Source: Candidatus Dormiibacterota bacterium (GTDB lineage Bacteria; Chloroflexota; Dormibacteria; Aeolococcales; Aeolococcaceae). Taken from it: a DNA stretch of 22,575 nt. The notes beneath the pieces are model-generated. The model made no database searches and was not told the DNA's origin. It saw nothing but the letters and a program-made list of their open reading frames with translations. Where the stretch lies: positions 1 through 22,575 of the forward strand of contig JAFAJR010000141.1 in NCBI GenBank assembly GCA_019236085.1. Direction: 5' to 3'. The translations under genes and the position numbers were made by a program. This document shows, piece after piece, positions 1 through 6,786 of the stretch; position 1 is the first letter of the stretch; each line of letters begins with the position of its first letter.

Positions 1-1
1 T

Positions 2-400
2 GTCGCGTCACCCGCCGCGTCAGCCAGCGCATCGCCGACTGCCACCGGGTCGGCACATCCCAGTCCGAGCGCTTCGGCAAGCGCCAGCGCCTCGGCGAAC
101 CCTGTGCACTCCATCGCCTCGAACGCCGGGTCGCAGGCGGACCTTGCCACCGCAACGCTGCGCCCGGAGGAGACGGCGGGCTTCGTCGCCGGCGACGTGA
201 TCACATTCGTCATCACGCTGTTCGTCTATCCGCCACTGTACAAGCGGCTGCGAATCAAGCGGCCGCCGCCGGGTTCTGCGCGGACGACGCGCGCCGCCGG
301 CAGATCCAAGCCGGAGCCGGCCAAGGCCGTGGATGCGAAGAGCGACGCATCCGGCAACGGCGATGACAAGCCGAAGAAGCGCAGGGCGCCATGGCCATGA
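2..400 (+). CDS. 3' end of an unrecognised Ser/Ala-rich membrane-anchored protein
   Basis: The reading frame is open from the window edge to a TGA that overlaps the hemW start, so the gene is probably cut at its 5' end. The first roughly 34 residues are low complexity (Ser, Ala, Pro, Thr, e.g. SPSASASASASANP), like an extracellular or glycosylated linker. One hydrophobic segment follows (VAGDVITFVITLFVYPPLY), then a basic, Pro-rich and Lys/Arg-rich tail ending KKRRAPWP. This suggests an outside linker, one membrane span and a cytoplasmic basic tail. A GTG at 104 could start a 98-aa protein instead, but the upstream Ser/Ala stretch fits the same frame. I do not recognise a family. The stop shares ATGA with a possible hemW start at 397, suggesting coupled translation. 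Confidence 0.5.
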   Translation, partial: VASPAASASASPTATGSAHPSPSASASASASANPVHSIASNAGSQADLATATLRPEETAGFVAGDVITFVITLFVYPPLYKRLRIKRPPPGSARTTRAAGRSKPEPAKAVDAKSDASGNGDDKPKKRRAPWP

Positions 401-1563
401 TCCGTTCGCTGTACCTGCACATCCCATTCTGCGAGCGCAAGTGCGAGTACTGCGACTTCGTGTCGGTGGCCGGTGACCGTGACAGCGCGGCGTACATGGA
501 CGCGCTGTGCTCCGAGGTCCGCCTGCTGGGCGCGGCATTCGCCGATTCACAGCTCGACACCATCTTCATCGGTGGCGGCACCCCGTCGCTCGTCGACCCG
601 TGTGGCATCGGCCGGCTCCTGCAGACGGTGCATGAGGTCTTCGTGGTGGCCGCTGACGCGGAGATCACGATGGAGGCCAACCCGTCGAGCACCAGCAGAG
701 AGCGCGCTGCGCAATGGCGAGCCGCCGGTGTGAACCGCGTCAGCCTCGGCGTGCAGAGCCTGCACCGGGCGACGCTGCGCTTCCTGGGCCGGGTGCACGA
801 TGCCGGCCGCGCCCTCGCCGCCATCGACGAGGTGCGAAGCGCCGGCATCGCGAACGTCAGCTGCGACCTGATCTACGCGGTGCCCACGCTTGCGGACGAC
901 GAATGGCGCCGCACCCTGGCGGGCGCTGTTGCTGCCGGTCCTGACCACATCTCGTGCTATGAGCTCACCGTCGAGCCTGGAACGCCGCTGCACACCAGCG
1001 TGCGGCGCGGCCTGACATCACCCGTCGATGAGGATGTGGCGCTGGCGCAGCACCGCATCGCGGTGGAAACCCTGAGCGACGCTGGGTACTCGCAGTACGA
1101 GGTGAGCAACTTTGCACGCCCCGGGCATCGCTGCAGGCACAACCTCGCCTACTGGCACAACGAGCTCTACCTCGCGGCCGGCGTCGGGGCGCACGGCCAC
1201 GTGGCGGCCGAGGACGCAAGCCGCGTCGGCGTTGCGGCACCCGCCGGCGCCGTCGCGGTGCGGTACTGGCACGGCAGGGGAATCGGCTTCTACATCGACT
1301 CCCTGCGCCGCGGTGAGCTGCCGATCGCGGGATGGGAGGGGGTCGACGCTCCCGGGCACGAGTCCGAACGGCTGCTGGTCGGGCTTCGTCTGACCGATGG
1401 CATCCGCGTCGGCGACTCCCCGGCCGCCACCGACCTCGCGCGCGCCGGCCTGGTGGAGCGCCACGGCGGCCTGCTCCGTGTGACCACGGCCGGAGAGAAC
1501 GTGCTCAACTCGGTTGTCGAGCGTCTCACCGCGGATGCAGCGCAGGAGGCATGCTACGCTTAG
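391..1563 (+). CDS. hemW: HemW, radical SAM heme chaperone (oxygen-independent coproporphyrinogen oxidase-like)
   Basis: A radical SAM protein of 390 aa, the usual HemW length. The cluster motif is C14-x3-C18-x2-C21 within HIPFCERKCEYCDF, followed by GGGTPS at 61-66, MEANP and NRVSLGVQS, all typical of the HemN/HemW family. Known HemW proteins bind heme and deliver it to respiratory enzymes rather than oxidising coproporphyrinogen; here the assignment is by family resemblance and length. The ATG at 391 and the ATG at 397 are both possible starts; the second overlaps the preceding stop as ATGA. The stop codon TAG at 1561-1563 lies inside the CIRCE operator of hrcA, so the end of hemW and the hrcA control region are fused. 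Confidence 0.93.
   Translation: MAMIRSLYLHIPFCERKCEYCDFVSVAGDRDSAAYMDALCSEVRLLGAAFADSQLDTIFIGGGTPSLVDPCGIGRLLQTVHEVFVVAADAEITMEANPSSTSRERAAQWRAAGVNRVSLGVQSLHRATLRFLGRVHDAGRALAAIDEVRSAGIANVSCDLIYAVPTLADDEWRRTLAGAVAAGPDHISCYELTVEPGTPLHTSVRRGLTSPVDEDVALAQHRIAVETLSDAGYSQYEVSNFARPGHRCRHNLAYWHNELYLAAGVGAHGHVAAEDASRVGVAAPAGAVAVRYWHGRGIGFYIDSLRRGELPIAGWEGVDAPGHESERLLVGLRLTDGIRVGDSPAATDLARAGLVERHGGLLRVTTAGENVLNSVVERLTADAAQEACYA
1552..1560 (+). promoter_or_regulatory. Probable extended -10 promoter for hrcA-grpE-dnaJ
   Basis: TGCTACGCT matches the extended -10 pattern TGnTAnnnT and lies within the last codons of hemW. A start site about 7 nt downstream would fall near 1567, inside the left arm of the CIRCE repeat, so bound HrcA would block initiation. 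No good -35 box is visible at the standard distance. The position is inferred from pattern only. Confidence 0.4.
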
Positions 1564-1586
1564 CACTCTAAGGCCCAGAGTGCTAA
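1560..1586 (+). promoter_or_regulatory. CIRCE operator (HrcA binding site)
   Basis: A perfect match to the CIRCE consensus: TTAGCACTC, a 9-nt spacer, then GAGTGCTAA. It ends 10 nt before the hrcA ATG and begins on the last base of the final sense codon of hemW, so it contains the hemW stop. HrcA, encoded directly downstream, is the known repressor that binds CIRCE and is released on heat or misfolding stress. The operon therefore very likely controls itself. I saw no second CIRCE in the window; the hsp20 leader lacks one. Confidence 0.97.
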
Positions 1587-1596
1587 AGCTGTCCCC

Positions 1597-2622
1597 ATGG
1601 ACCATCCCATCGCGCTCGACTCGCGCAAGCAGCAGATCCTGAAGGCGGTCGTCGCCGACTACACGAGGACCGGCGTCCCCGTGGGTTCGCAGGCGCTCGC
1701 CCTCCACCTGGCCAGCTGGTCGTCCGCGACCATCCGCAACGAGCTGGCGATGCTCAGCGAGGTGGGCTACCTCATCCAGCCGCACACCTCTGCCGGCCGC
1801 GTGCCGTCCGACCTCGGCTATCGCTACTACGTCGACTTCCTCATGGAGGAGGAGGAGCTGCCACCTGTGGTGCGGCGCCAGATGGAGCCGCTCTTCGCGC
1901 CGCTGGGGGCGAGCCTCGAGGAGATCCTGGAGGTGGCCGCGACGGCGCTGGCGCTGGCCACCGACGGCGTCAGCCTGGTGACCGGTCCGGGCTCCGCCGG
2001 TGCTCGCCTGAAGCACCTCGACCTCGTGTCGCTGGACCCGGACCACGCGTTGCTGGTGCTCGTGCTGGAGGGCAATGTCGTCCGCCAGCACACAGTCAAG
2101 CTGTCGAGTCCGTCGGACCAGGCGGCGCTGAGCGCGCTCGCCGCGGCCCTCAACACCGACGTGGCCGGGCTCGACGCCGTGGCGATCGAGAGCTCCGAGT
2201 CCGACGACGCGGCCCGGCGCGAGGTGCTCGCCGCGGTGGTGACGCTCATGCGGTCGGTCGACGCCCAGCAGGACACGCTGGTGGTGCACGATGGGGTGCG
2301 CAACCTCCTGCGTCAGCCTGAGTTCGGTGACGTCGAGCTGCTGCGCCAGGTGATAGCGGTGGTGGAGGAGGAGCGGACGCTGGCTGCGCTCATCGCTCAG
2401 CTGGATCTCGGCCGCGGGGTGCAGATCATGATCGGCAGGGAGAACAGCATCGAGGAGCTCAGCCGCTGCAGCCTGGTGCTGACCACGTACCGGGCGGGCG
2501 CCGACCGCCGCGGCACGATCGGCGTCCTCGGTCCGACCCGCATGCTGTACGGGCAGGTCGCACCCCGCGTCCGCTACGTGGCCCAGCGTCTGGGCAGGGC
2601 GCTGGAACGAGTACTCAGCTGA
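1597..2622 (+). CDS. hrcA: HrcA, heat-inducible transcription repressor
   Basis: A protein of 341 aa, the family length. The N-terminal winged-helix part carries family blocks such as VPVGSQAL, SSATIRNELAML and the hallmark PHTSAGRVPSDLGYRYYVD. The C-terminal half has the GAF-like region ending in LGPTRMLYG. HrcA represses chaperone operons by binding CIRCE, and a perfect CIRCE lies just upstream. There is no clear Shine-Dalgarno sequence in the short leader before the ATG. grpE and dnaJ follow in the same direction, giving the order hrcA-grpE-dnaJ. dnaK, often between grpE and dnaJ, is missing here and must lie elsewhere. Confidence 0.96.
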   Translation: MDHPIALDSRKQQILKAVVADYTRTGVPVGSQALALHLASWSSATIRNELAMLSEVGYLIQPHTSAGRVPSDLGYRYYVDFLMEEEELPPVVRRQMEPLFAPLGASLEEILEVAATALALATDGVSLVTGPGSAGARLKHLDLVSLDPDHALLVLVLEGNVVRQHTVKLSSPSDQAALSALAAALNTDVAGLDAVAIESSESDDAARREVLAAVVTLMRSVDAQQDTLVVHDGVRNLLRQPEFGDVELLRQVIAVVEEERTLAALIAQLDLGRGVQIMIGRENSIEELSRCSLVLTTYRAGADRRGTIGVLGPTRMLYGQVAPRVRYVAQRLGRALERVLS

Positions 2623-2643
2623 TTTCTGGGGATACTGCACCGC

Positions 2644-3201
2644 ATGAGTGACGACGCCACCGAGCTCGGCGCCGAACGCGCCCCGGCGCCCGACGCCGCC
2701 GATGACGCCGCCACGACGGAGGCGGATCTCGACGCGCTGGGCGCGGCGCTTGCCGACTACGAGAACCGCTACCTGCGGCTCGCCGCTGACTTCGAGAATT
2801 TCAAGCGTCACAAGGCGCAGGAGCTGCAGGACCGCTCCCGTTACGCCAGCGAGGACGCCGCCCGCGCACTGCTGCCGGTCCTGGACAGCTTGCGCCGCGC
2901 GGTAGAGCACGCCCCCGAGGGTGGCGCCGAGGACTTCTTCGTGAGCGGCCTCAACCTGGTGGTGCGCGAGTTCGAGACGGCGCTGGAGCGCATCGGGGTC
3001 ACCCCCATCGAGGCGCTGGGCGAGCCCTTCGACCCCGCGCTGCACGAGGCGGTGCAGGGCGAGGATTCGGACGACGTCGAGCAGGACACGGTGGTGGATG
3101 AGCTGGTTCGCGGCTATCGCCTGCACGACCGGCTGATCCGCCCGGCGATGGTCCGCGTGGCCCATCCGCGGCGGACCCCGGCGAGCCCGACGACCCGCTG
3201 A
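2644..3201 (+). CDS. grpE: GrpE, DnaK nucleotide exchange factor
   Basis: A protein of 185 aa with an acidic, Ala-rich N-terminus, then the long helix of GrpE (YENRYLRLAADFENFKRHK) and the C-terminal beta domain (GLNLVVREFETALERIGV, GEPFDPALHEAV, VVDELVRGYRLHDRLIRPA). GrpE releases ADP from DnaK to reset the folding cycle in the cytoplasm. The gene starts 21 nt after hrcA. GATACT at 2631-2636 lies 7 nt before the ATG and could be a -10 box for a leaderless transcript, or the GGGGA at 2628-2632 could act as a weak ribosome binding site. Its TGA shares one base with the dnaJ ATG (TGATG), so the two proteins are probably made by coupled translation. Confidence 0.95.
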   Translation: MSDDATELGAERAPAPDAADDAATTEADLDALGAALADYENRYLRLAADFENFKRHKAQELQDRSRYASEDAARALLPVLDSLRRAVEHAPEGGAEDFFVSGLNLVVREFETALERIGVTPIEALGEPFDPALHEAVQGEDSDDVEQDTVVDELVRGYRLHDRLIRPAMVRVAHPRRTPASPTTR

Positions 3202-4313
3202 TGGCGACAGCCAAGCGCGACTACTACGAGGTCCTCGGCGTGGGCCGCAGCGCCACGCCCGAAGAGCTGAAGCGCGCCTATCGCAAGCTCGCCATGGAAT
3301 ACCACCCCGACCGCAACAACGGGGACAAGACCGCCGAGGAGCGGTTCAAGGAGATCGGCGAGGCGTACGCCGTGTTGAGTGACCCGCAGAAGCGTCAGCA
3401 GTACGACATGTTCGGGCACTCCGCGCAGGGCATTCCCAACGACTTCGGCTTCTCGTTCGATTCCGCGTTCGACCTCTTCGACATGTTCTTCGGCGGCGGC
3501 GGACGGCGGCGCCCACGCGGCGGGCCGGCTCGTGGTGACGACCTGCGCATGAACATCGAGGTCTCCTTCGAGGAGGCGGTGTTCGGCGCCAAACGCACCA
3601 TCGACGTTCCCCGGGCCGAGACCTGCACCACATGCGGGGGATCGGGCGCCAAGCCGGGGACCCAGGCGACGCAGTGCGCCACCTGCCACGGCTCGGGCCA
3701 GGTGGCCCGGATGATGCAGTCGATCTTCGGGCAGATGCAGAGCGTGCAGACCTGCCCGGCATGCCGCGGTGAGGGCCGTGTCATCGCCGACCCGTGCACC
3801 GCATGCCGCGGCCAGGGCAGGATCGACGCCCGGCGTTCCGTGGAGGTCACGATCCCGGCCGGGGTCGACGAGGATGTCACCCTTCGCCTCGCCGGTGAAG
3901 GCGAGGTGGGGCCGCGCGGCGGCGGCGCCGGCGACCTGTACCTCGGGTTTCGGGTCAAGCCACATCCCCAGCTTGTGCGGCGCGGCCAGGACATCCTGTA
4001 CGAGCTGCCGGTGTCGGTGACCCAGGCAGTGCTGGGTGACGCAATCACCGTGCCAACCGTCGACGGCGAACGCACAGTTGAGCTACCCGCCGGAACGCAG
4101 CCCGGCAAGCAGATCCGGCTGCACGGGCTCGGCGTTCCGCATGTGCGCACCGGTCGCCGGGGTGACCAGCTCTGCTTGGTGCGCGTGGTGGTTCCGACGC
4201 ACCTCAACCACAAGGACAAGGCGCTGTACGAAGAGCTCGGCGGCCGCGAGGGCAAGCCCGTCGAGGTGAAGCGGGGGTTCTTCGACTCGCTGCGCGACGC
4301 GCTGCGCGCCTGA
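3201..4313 (+). CDS. dnaJ: DnaJ, Hsp40 co-chaperone
   Basis: A full-length type I DnaJ of 370 aa. The J domain covers about 1-70 with the HPD motif at 35-37, which stimulates DnaK ATPase. A short Gly/Phe region (about 71-110) contains an F/D-rich stretch and GGGGRRRPRGG. The zinc domain has four CxxCxGxG repeats with Cys pairs 142/145, 159/162, 185/188 and 199/202. The C-terminal substrate-binding domains follow, including the usual VTQAVLGDAI and LPAGTQPGKQIRLHGLGVP blocks. It works with DnaK and GrpE on unfolded proteins. Its start overlaps the grpE stop by one base. The Gly/Phe linker is short and Asp/Phe-rich but otherwise nothing is unusual. Confidence 0.96.
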   Translation: MATAKRDYYEVLGVGRSATPEELKRAYRKLAMEYHPDRNNGDKTAEERFKEIGEAYAVLSDPQKRQQYDMFGHSAQGIPNDFGFSFDSAFDLFDMFFGGGGRRRPRGGPARGDDLRMNIEVSFEEAVFGAKRTIDVPRAETCTTCGGSGAKPGTQATQCATCHGSGQVARMMQSIFGQMQSVQTCPACRGEGRVIADPCTACRGQGRIDARRSVEVTIPAGVDEDVTLRLAGEGEVGPRGGGAGDLYLGFRVKPHPQLVRRGQDILYELPVSVTQAVLGDAITVPTVDGERTVELPAGTQPGKQIRLHGLGVPHVRTGRRGDQLCLVRVVVPTHLNHKDKALYEELGGREGKPVEVKRGFFDSLRDALRA

Positions 4314-4383
4314 GGTTTAGGCGCTCCACTCCTCGGGTATTTCTGCATCGGGCGCGGGGAGGGCCCGGCCCAAGAGTTCCAGT

Positions 4384-4391
4384 GAAGGAGG
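4384..4391 (+). promoter_or_regulatory. Strong ribosome binding site that fixes the hsp20 start
   Basis: GAAGGAGG lies 8 nt before the ATG at 4400 and is the most consensus-like Shine-Dalgarno sequence in the window. It decides for ATG 4400 over the in-frame GTG at 4382, which would place the site inside the gene. Most other genes here lack such a site. Confidence 0.85.
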
Positions 4392-4399
4392 TTCACACC

Positions 4400-4897
4400 A
4401 TGGCTCTGGTGCGTTGGAATCCGTGGGGCGAGCTGTTCGACCTGCACAACCAGATGGATCAGCTGTTCCAAACACTCACGACCGAAACACCGCGCAACGG
4501 CGGACAGCACGTCAATCTGCCCGTCGACATTCGTCAGACCGACGAGGCGTATACCATCGAGGCGTCTGTCGCGGGCTTCAAGCCCGAGGACGTCGAGGTG
4601 ACGTTCGAGGCCGGAGTGCTCACGATCCGCGGCACACATCGCGAGGATCACGAGCAGAAGCAGGGAACGTACGTCCGCCGCGAGCGTCAGACGCAGTCGG
4701 TGCTCCGCCAGATCTCACTGCCGGCCGAGGTGCGTGCCGAGGAGATCAGCGCGTCGTTCGAGAACGGCCTGCTGACGGTGACAGTGCCGCGGGCGCAGAA
4801 GGCGCAGCCGAAGCGCATCCAGGTGACGACGAGCGGCTCGGCTCCGCACAGCACCGTCATCGACGGGCAGGCGGCCACCGGCAGCAACGCCGGCTGA
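4400..4897 (+). CDS. Hsp20 / alpha-crystallin family small heat-shock protein
   Basis: A protein of 165 aa starting MALVRWNPWGELFDL, with the N-terminal hydrophobic arm typical of bacterial class A small heat-shock proteins. The alpha-crystallin domain runs from about 40 to 135, with VDIRQTDEAYTIEASVAGFKP at its start, EAGVLTIRG in the middle and the conserved SFENGLLTVTVP at its end. A polar tail follows. These proteins form oligomers that hold unfolding proteins for DnaK/DnaJ. The gene stands 86 nt behind dnaJ with a strong ribosome site and is followed by a terminator, so it may be its own unit. No CIRCE is present in its leader, so control by something other than HrcA, or read-through from dnaJ, is likely. 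Confidence 0.94.
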   Translation: MALVRWNPWGELFDLHNQMDQLFQTLTTETPRNGGQHVNLPVDIRQTDEAYTIEASVAGFKPEDVEVTFEAGVLTIRGTHREDHEQKQGTYVRRERQTQSVLRQISLPAEVRAEEISASFENGLLTVTVPRAQKAQPKRIQVTTSGSAPHSTVIDGQAATGSNAG

Positions 4898-4914
4898 CCT
4901 CGCCCCGCTCAGTA

Positions 4915-4960
4915 GGGCGCAGACGACCTGGCCTCAGGTTGTCCGCGCCCTCTTCCTTTA
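4915..4960 (+). terminator. Rho-independent terminator after hsp20
   Basis: A 16-position stem (4915-4930 with 4935-4950, one A-C mismatch and one G-U pair, 4-nt loop GCCT) starts 17 nt past the hsp20 stop. It is followed by the pyrimidine-rich TCTTCCTTTA. On the other strand the stem is not followed by T residues, so it should act mainly on plus-strand transcripts. Confidence 0.75.
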
Positions 4961-4965
4961 GAAGA

Positions 4966-5132
4966 AGGATGTGTCCTGGGGGTGCCGTAGCGGGGGGCTG
5001 CGACGATGCCGCGCAGGAGGGGCCCCACGGCTTCGCGGTGGCAGAGCGAAGCGGGGGTGCGGAAGCCGTGGGGAGCCCGGGCGGCAGCGATCGAGGGGTC
5101 CCCGCGAGAGCAGGACCCGCAGGACACATCCT
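4966..5132. ncRNA. Candidate structured RNA with closing stem, large central bubble and apical stem (6S-like topology)
   Basis: This non-coding stretch lies between the convergent hsp20 and HIT genes. Its ends are exact inverted repeats of 13 bp (AGGATGTGTCCTG at 4966-4978 and its complement at 5120-5132), extended by 4 more pairs after a single mismatch. Inside is a second exact 12-bp stem (CCCCACGGCTTC at 5023-5034 with 5062-5073). About 40 nt on each side between the two stems are largely unpaired, and one side contains a small hairpin (GGGTCC at 5096-5101 with GGACCC at 5113-5118). A closing stem, two-sided bubble and apical stem in about 167 nt resemble 6S RNA, but I cannot confirm family motifs. 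The strand is undecided because no convincing promoter is visible on either side. It could also be a mobile hairpin element. Confidence 0.4.
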
Positions 5133-5155
5133 GCTTAAGAGAGGAGTGCCGCGGG

Positions 5156-5500
5156 TCAGCCCGGCGGCCAGGTCATCTGGCGGCCTCCGAGCACGTGGAG
5201 GTGCAGATGTTGCACCGTCTGGCCGCCTGCCCGGCCGATGTTGGCCACGAGCCGGTAGCCGTCGCGGTCGATGCCGTCGGCTTGCGCGACGTGCTGGGCC
5301 GCGGCCAGGATCGCCGCCCACAGGTCGCGATGCTCCGCGCTGAGCTCCGCGGCTGACTCGATGTGTTCCTTTGGCAGCACGAGGACATGCGTCGGCGCCT
5401 GCGGGTTGACGTCGCGGATCGCGATGAGCTCCGGCTCGTCGATCACCACTGTCGCCGGGATCTCACCGGCGACGATCCTGCAGAAGAGACAGTCGGTCAC
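5156..5500 (-). CDS. HIT family hydrolase (HinT-like nucleoside phosphoramidase)
   Basis: A protein of 114 aa with the histidine triad HLHLHVLGG (H98, H100, H102) near the C-terminus and N-terminal CLFC (C4, C7), a usual zinc pair in this family. HinT-like enzymes cleave AMP-lysine or AMP-NH2 type phosphoramidates; the true substrate here is unknown. The open frame extends upstream to 5659, but the extra residues are Arg-rich and antisense-like. The GTG at 5500 gives the normal family start (VTDCLFCRIV) and overlaps the mtaB stop as GTGA, so this start is preferred. It is the last gene of the minus-strand operon rsmE-mtaB-HIT. Confidence 0.92.
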   Translation of the reverse strand: MTDCLFCRIVAGEIPATVVIDEPELIAIRDVNPQAPTHVLVLPKEHIESAAELSAEHRDLWAAILAAAQHVAQADGIDRDGYRLVANIGRAGGQTVQHLHLHVLGGRQMTWPPG

Positions 5501-6786
5501 GAGCTCACGAGGGTAGCGCGCAGCGCCGAGCCGTCGACCGCCGTGGCGCGCACCGTGCTCAGGCCGCCGGCACGCACCGGCGCGGCGTCGCCCTCGAGCA
5601 GCACCTGGTGGTACGTGGCAGCCAGGCCGTGAGCCCTGCCGTTGTCGACGCCGTCCCACACCACCTGGTGTTCACGGCCCACCGCACCGAGCAGTGATCG
5701 CTGCGCGGTCATCGCAGACGCACGCTGCACCTCAGCGCTGCGTCGCCGCGCGATGCGATCGTCGACGCGAAGCGGCAGTGCGTCCGCGGGAGTGCCTGGT
5801 CGTGCCGACCAGCGGAACACATGGCAGGCGAGAAACCCGATGTCATCGATGAACGACAGCGTGGCGGCGTGGTCTGCATCGGTCTCGCCGGGAAACGCCA
5901 CCATCACATAGGTGGTGTACGTTGTCTGCGAGTTGACTGCACGAAGCCTGTCGGCGATGCGGCTGTACTGCTGGCGCCGGTAGCCGCGGTGCATTGCGCG
6001 CAGCACCGCGTCGCTGCCGCTCTGCAGCGGCATGTGCCAGTGCGGGCACAGCCGGGGATGAGCAGCGAGCTCGATGAGCTGCTCGGTGACGTCGTTGGCA
6101 TTGACGCTGCTCAGGCGAAGGCGCGCGGTCGCCGGCACTGCCTGGAGTACACGGCTCACAAGGTCCGCGAGACGCAGACCGGCCTCTCGTCCCCATGAAC
6201 CGAGGTCAACGCCGCAGAGCACGATCTCCGCGTGCCCAGCTTCCAGGGCACTCTTCACGCGGCGCAGCACCTCGTCTGCCGGAACACTTCGTGATTCACC
6301 GCGAGCCCGCCACACGATGCAGTAGGTGCAGCGATGATCGCAGCCGTCCTGGATCTTGATGAAGGCGCGGGCCCGGGCCGGCGGCGTCGCAATCGCCTTG
6401 CCTCGATGTTCAGCCGCCTGCAACACATGCAGCGCGATGGACGTCTTGTCGCGGTTGGCGAACACTGAGTCAACGCCTGCAGGTGGCAGTGGCACGTCTG
6501 TGCCGTCACGCCGCAGGTACAGGTCAGGATTGGCATCAACACTGCAACCGGTCAGCACGAGGTGTGCCTCTGGATCGCGACGGCGCAGCCTGCGGATGCG
6601 CTGGCGCGTCGTGGCGTCGGCCTGCAGCGTGACGGTGCAGGAGTTGAGGACATGAATGTCGGCATGCTCGTGTTCCGGCACCACCTCAAGTCCTGCGGCG
6701 GCCAGCGTGCCGGCGAGCTCACTCATCTCCGCGAAGTTCACCTTGCAGCCGAGGGCTGTCAGCGCCACGCGCGCCGCGCCGCTCAC
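5497..6786 (-). CDS. mtaB: MtaB, tRNA t6A37 methylthiotransferase
   Basis: A 429-aa methylthiotransferase. The N-terminal domain has the three auxiliary-cluster cysteines C14 (GCKVN), C50 (NSCTVT) and C81 (TGC). The radical SAM motif is C149-x3-C153-x2-C156 in IQDGCDHRCTYC. HMPLQSGSD and a C-terminal TRAM-like RNA-binding region complete the family plan. MtaB adds a methylthio group to N6-threonylcarbamoyladenosine at position 37 of ANN-decoding tRNAs, which supports decoding accuracy. After the radical SAM motif the sequence reads CIVWRARGESRS where most homologues have CI-P-YARG, a small local change. The start is GTG and overlaps the rsmE stop as GTGA; the end overlaps the HIT start as GTGA. 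RimO and MiaB are alternatives but the sequence blocks fit MtaB better. Confidence 0.9.
   Translation of the reverse strand: MSGAARVALTALGCKVNFAEMSELAGTLAAAGLEVVPEHEHADIHVLNSCTVTLQADATTRQRIRRLRRRDPEAHLVLTGCSVDANPDLYLRRDGTDVPLPPAGVDSVFANRDKTSIALHVLQAAEHRGKAIATPPARARAFIKIQDGCDHRCTYCIVWRARGESRSVPADEVLRRVKSALEAGHAEIVLCGVDLGSWGREAGLRLADLVSRVLQAVPATARLRLSSVNANDVTEQLIELAAHPRLCPHWHMPLQSGSDAVLRAMHRGYRRQQYSRIADRLRAVNSQTTYTTYVMVAFPGETDADHAATLSFIDDIGFLACHVFRWSARPGTPADALPLRVDDRIARRRSAEVQRASAMTAQRSLLGAVGREHQVVWDGVDNGRAHGLAATYHQVLLEGDAAPVRAGGLSTVRATAVDGSALRATLVSS

Noticed and set aside
20..550. A 176-aa minus-strand frame at the window start
   Set aside because: Its sequence is Arg/Pro/His-rich and antisense to the Ser/Ala-rich gene and hemW.
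1018..3165. A 715-aa open frame on the minus strand
   Set aside because: It is antisense to hemW, hrcA and grpE, is rich in His, Arg and Gln as expected from complementary high-GC codons, and shows no family motif.
4314..4399. CIRCE or HAIR-type heat-shock operator before hsp20
   Set aside because: No TTAGCACTC/GAGTGCTAA or CTTGAGT/ACTCAAG pair is present in this 86-nt gap.
3395..4651. A 418-aa open frame on the minus strand
   Set aside because: It lies opposite dnaJ and hsp20, whose motifs are complete; its composition is Ser/Pro/Arg-rich shadow sequence.
4966..5132. SRP RNA, tmRNA, T-box or RNase P RNA for the structured element
   Set aside because: I see neither the SRP GGUCAGG/GGAAGCAGC apical motif, a tRNA-like end with CCA, a T-box AGGGUGGNACCGCG box, nor RNase P core motifs on either strand.
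5501..5659. N-terminal extension of the HIT protein
   Set aside because: The extra residues are Arg/Gly-rich and overlap mtaB; GTG 5500 gives the normal family N-terminus and a GTGA overlap.
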